This document shows, one piece after another, positions 62,899 to 64,000 of a stretch of 64,000 nt of DNA; the first letter of the stretch is position 1; each line of letters starts with the position of its first letter. Position numbers and translations under genes: made by a program. Under the pieces are notes generated by a model that worked only from the letters and a program-made list of their open reading frames with translations, was not told the origin of the DNA and made no database searches. Source of the DNA: Choristoneura fumiferana (Eukaryota; Arthropoda; Insecta; Lepidoptera; Tortricidae); assembly GCF_025370935.1 (NCBI RefSeq), contig NC_133477.1, positions 3,204,827 to 3,268,826 of the forward strand. Reading direction: 5' to 3'.

Positions 62899-63631
62899 CG
62901 GTGGCGTAGCTATCGTAGGGCCATGTGGTGCAGTGCACCAGGGCCCTGGAGCTCAATGGGCCCTCTAACTTAAACTTTGAAAAGAGAGGAGCATAAAAGA
63001 AAAAGAGAGGAAAAAATACTTGTGAGCAGGCTCGAGCCTCGAGCCTCGAGCCTGCTAGGGATAAGTTCAGCTCAGTTTATCCTCTTCTTATTCCTTTCTA
63101 TAGGTTCGAAGGTCAATATAAGTTCAAGCTGTGTACGTGGAAAGAGGGGGTGAGGCCCAATGAGGGCTATCGTTTTTTGTCTCACTAGATGGCGCACTGT
63201 TGCGTGAGGTTTTTGAAGTATGGCTGGTATGGCTTTCAAAGTTTGTTATTACGGGCGTGAAAACAAAGTTTAGATTAAATCATATTTAATACACCTTAAA
63301 CCGTACCATAAAATATCGAGCATGCCACAGTGTTGCATAGTCCCCGTTTTGTTCGGAAAAAGGGAGACAAAGGTTTCGGAAGACAAAACTGTCTCAAAAC
63401 ACAGACATTCATTGCCCGGAACGCATATTTGCCATAATTAATTTCAGATATTGCAATATGACAATATTATTCTAATTATAAATAAACCCACGTAGCTCAC
63501 CCAAAAAACTATGAGATTTGACATTTCGGAGACCTCACGCTACACTAGCGCCTCTAGTGGCGAATTCATACGCGATAGCCCTCATTCTTTCTCTATGCAC
63601 CGGGGCCCTTGTCCACCTAGCTACGCCACTG
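62899..63631. mobile_element. Non-autonomous hAT-like element with perfect 8-bp TSD
   Basis: The ends CGGTGGCGTAGCT and AGCTACGCCACTG are flanked by GAAAAGAG at 62891-62898 and 63632-63639. Subterminal GGGCCCTGGAG and CCGGGGCCCTT are also mirrored. 733 bp, no transposase frame. A short CTCGAGC triplication lies at 63028-63050. Confidence 0.85.
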
Positions 63632-63734
63632 GAAAAGAGATGCCATGTGCGGTTTTCTCTGTCAAACATATGACACGCCCCATTGGTCATCGTAAACCAA
63701 AGTCGTAAACGTTTAATTATGTGTCTGTGTGTGT

Positions 63735-63850
63735 GTGAAAAAAACCCGACATTGTCATTGCCAACTTCAATATCTCAAAAATAGCTGAACCATTCTAATA
63801 AAACAGCTAAGAACCACCGCAAGAAAACTCGATATACGGGTGCGTTTCCA
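63735..63850 (+). repeat. Decayed relative of the 18955-19262 repeat
   Basis: ACTTCAATATCTCAAAAATA, GCTGAACCATTCTAATAAAA, AGCTAAGAACCACCGCAAGA follow the same order as the start of that repeat. Confidence 0.45.
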
Positions 63851-64000
63851 TCAGAGATGTGCGATGATACGATGCGAGGAATGTGTTCATCATGAATCAA
63901 CAGAAACGTATTATTAACCTATTCTCGCTCAGCGCAGCTCTAGTGGAAATAGGTAGTCCTGGAATTTTAAATCACTAACTTTATATCACGATTTAAATTT

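Overview
The window reads as nuclear DNA of a moth or butterfly (Lepidoptera). It is AT-rich and gene-poor, and it is full of dispersed repeats typical of that order: tRNA-derived SINEs with GATGAT-type tails, short Helitrons ending in CTAG, many fold-back MITEs, hAT elements and decayed LINE reverse-transcriptase fragments. There is no prokaryotic, CRISPR or viral signal. Family and species cannot be fixed from sequence alone.

Three genuine genes can be supported. Two are tandem, same-strand acid lipases of the gastric/lysosomal (alpha/beta-hydrolase) family: gene 1 at 34594-38270 (420 aa) and gene 2 at 38719-42251 (423 aa). Each has five coding exons. Exons 1-4 have identical lengths (150, 202, 371 and 153 nt) and all intron phases match. 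Signal peptides and complete Ser190/Asp362/His392 triads are visible in both. The intergenic gap is only 448 bp, and a paired GATA-like motif is conserved 87-99 bp before both start codons. The third gene is a 72-aa G-protein gamma subunit (Ggamma30A type, CAAX box CVIM) on the minus strand. It is split into two short coding exons, 61245-61357 and 54271-54376, around a 6.9-kb repeat-filled intron that contains a 100-base assembly gap.

Layout: 1-1345 is a three-level nest of transposons (SINE/LINE tail, outer hAT, inner hAT) with perfect 8-bp target duplications. 1356-20300 is intergenic and dominated by MITEs, SINEs and palindromes, including a 354-bp near-perfect palindrome inserted at a TA inside a SINE. 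20450-31620 holds several LINE remnants, a 3-kb non-autonomous terminal-inverted-repeat element, and a cluster of GCATGC motifs. 31620-34590 is mostly unique DNA upstream of the lipases. 34594-42251 is the lipase pair. 42500-51130 is again repeat-rich. 51690-54270 is largely free of recognised repeats and may include the 3' UTR of the gamma-subunit gene. 54271-61367 is that gene, and the right end (62899-63631) carries another hAT element with an 8-bp duplication.

The lipases are probably secreted digestive or lipid-mobilising enzymes. The gamma subunit belongs to heterotrimeric G-protein signalling and has no visible functional link to them. I found no convincing novel multi-gene system. The best leads are the lipase patchwork identity, the conserved paired GATA motif, the nested transposons and the motif-rich non-autonomous elements.
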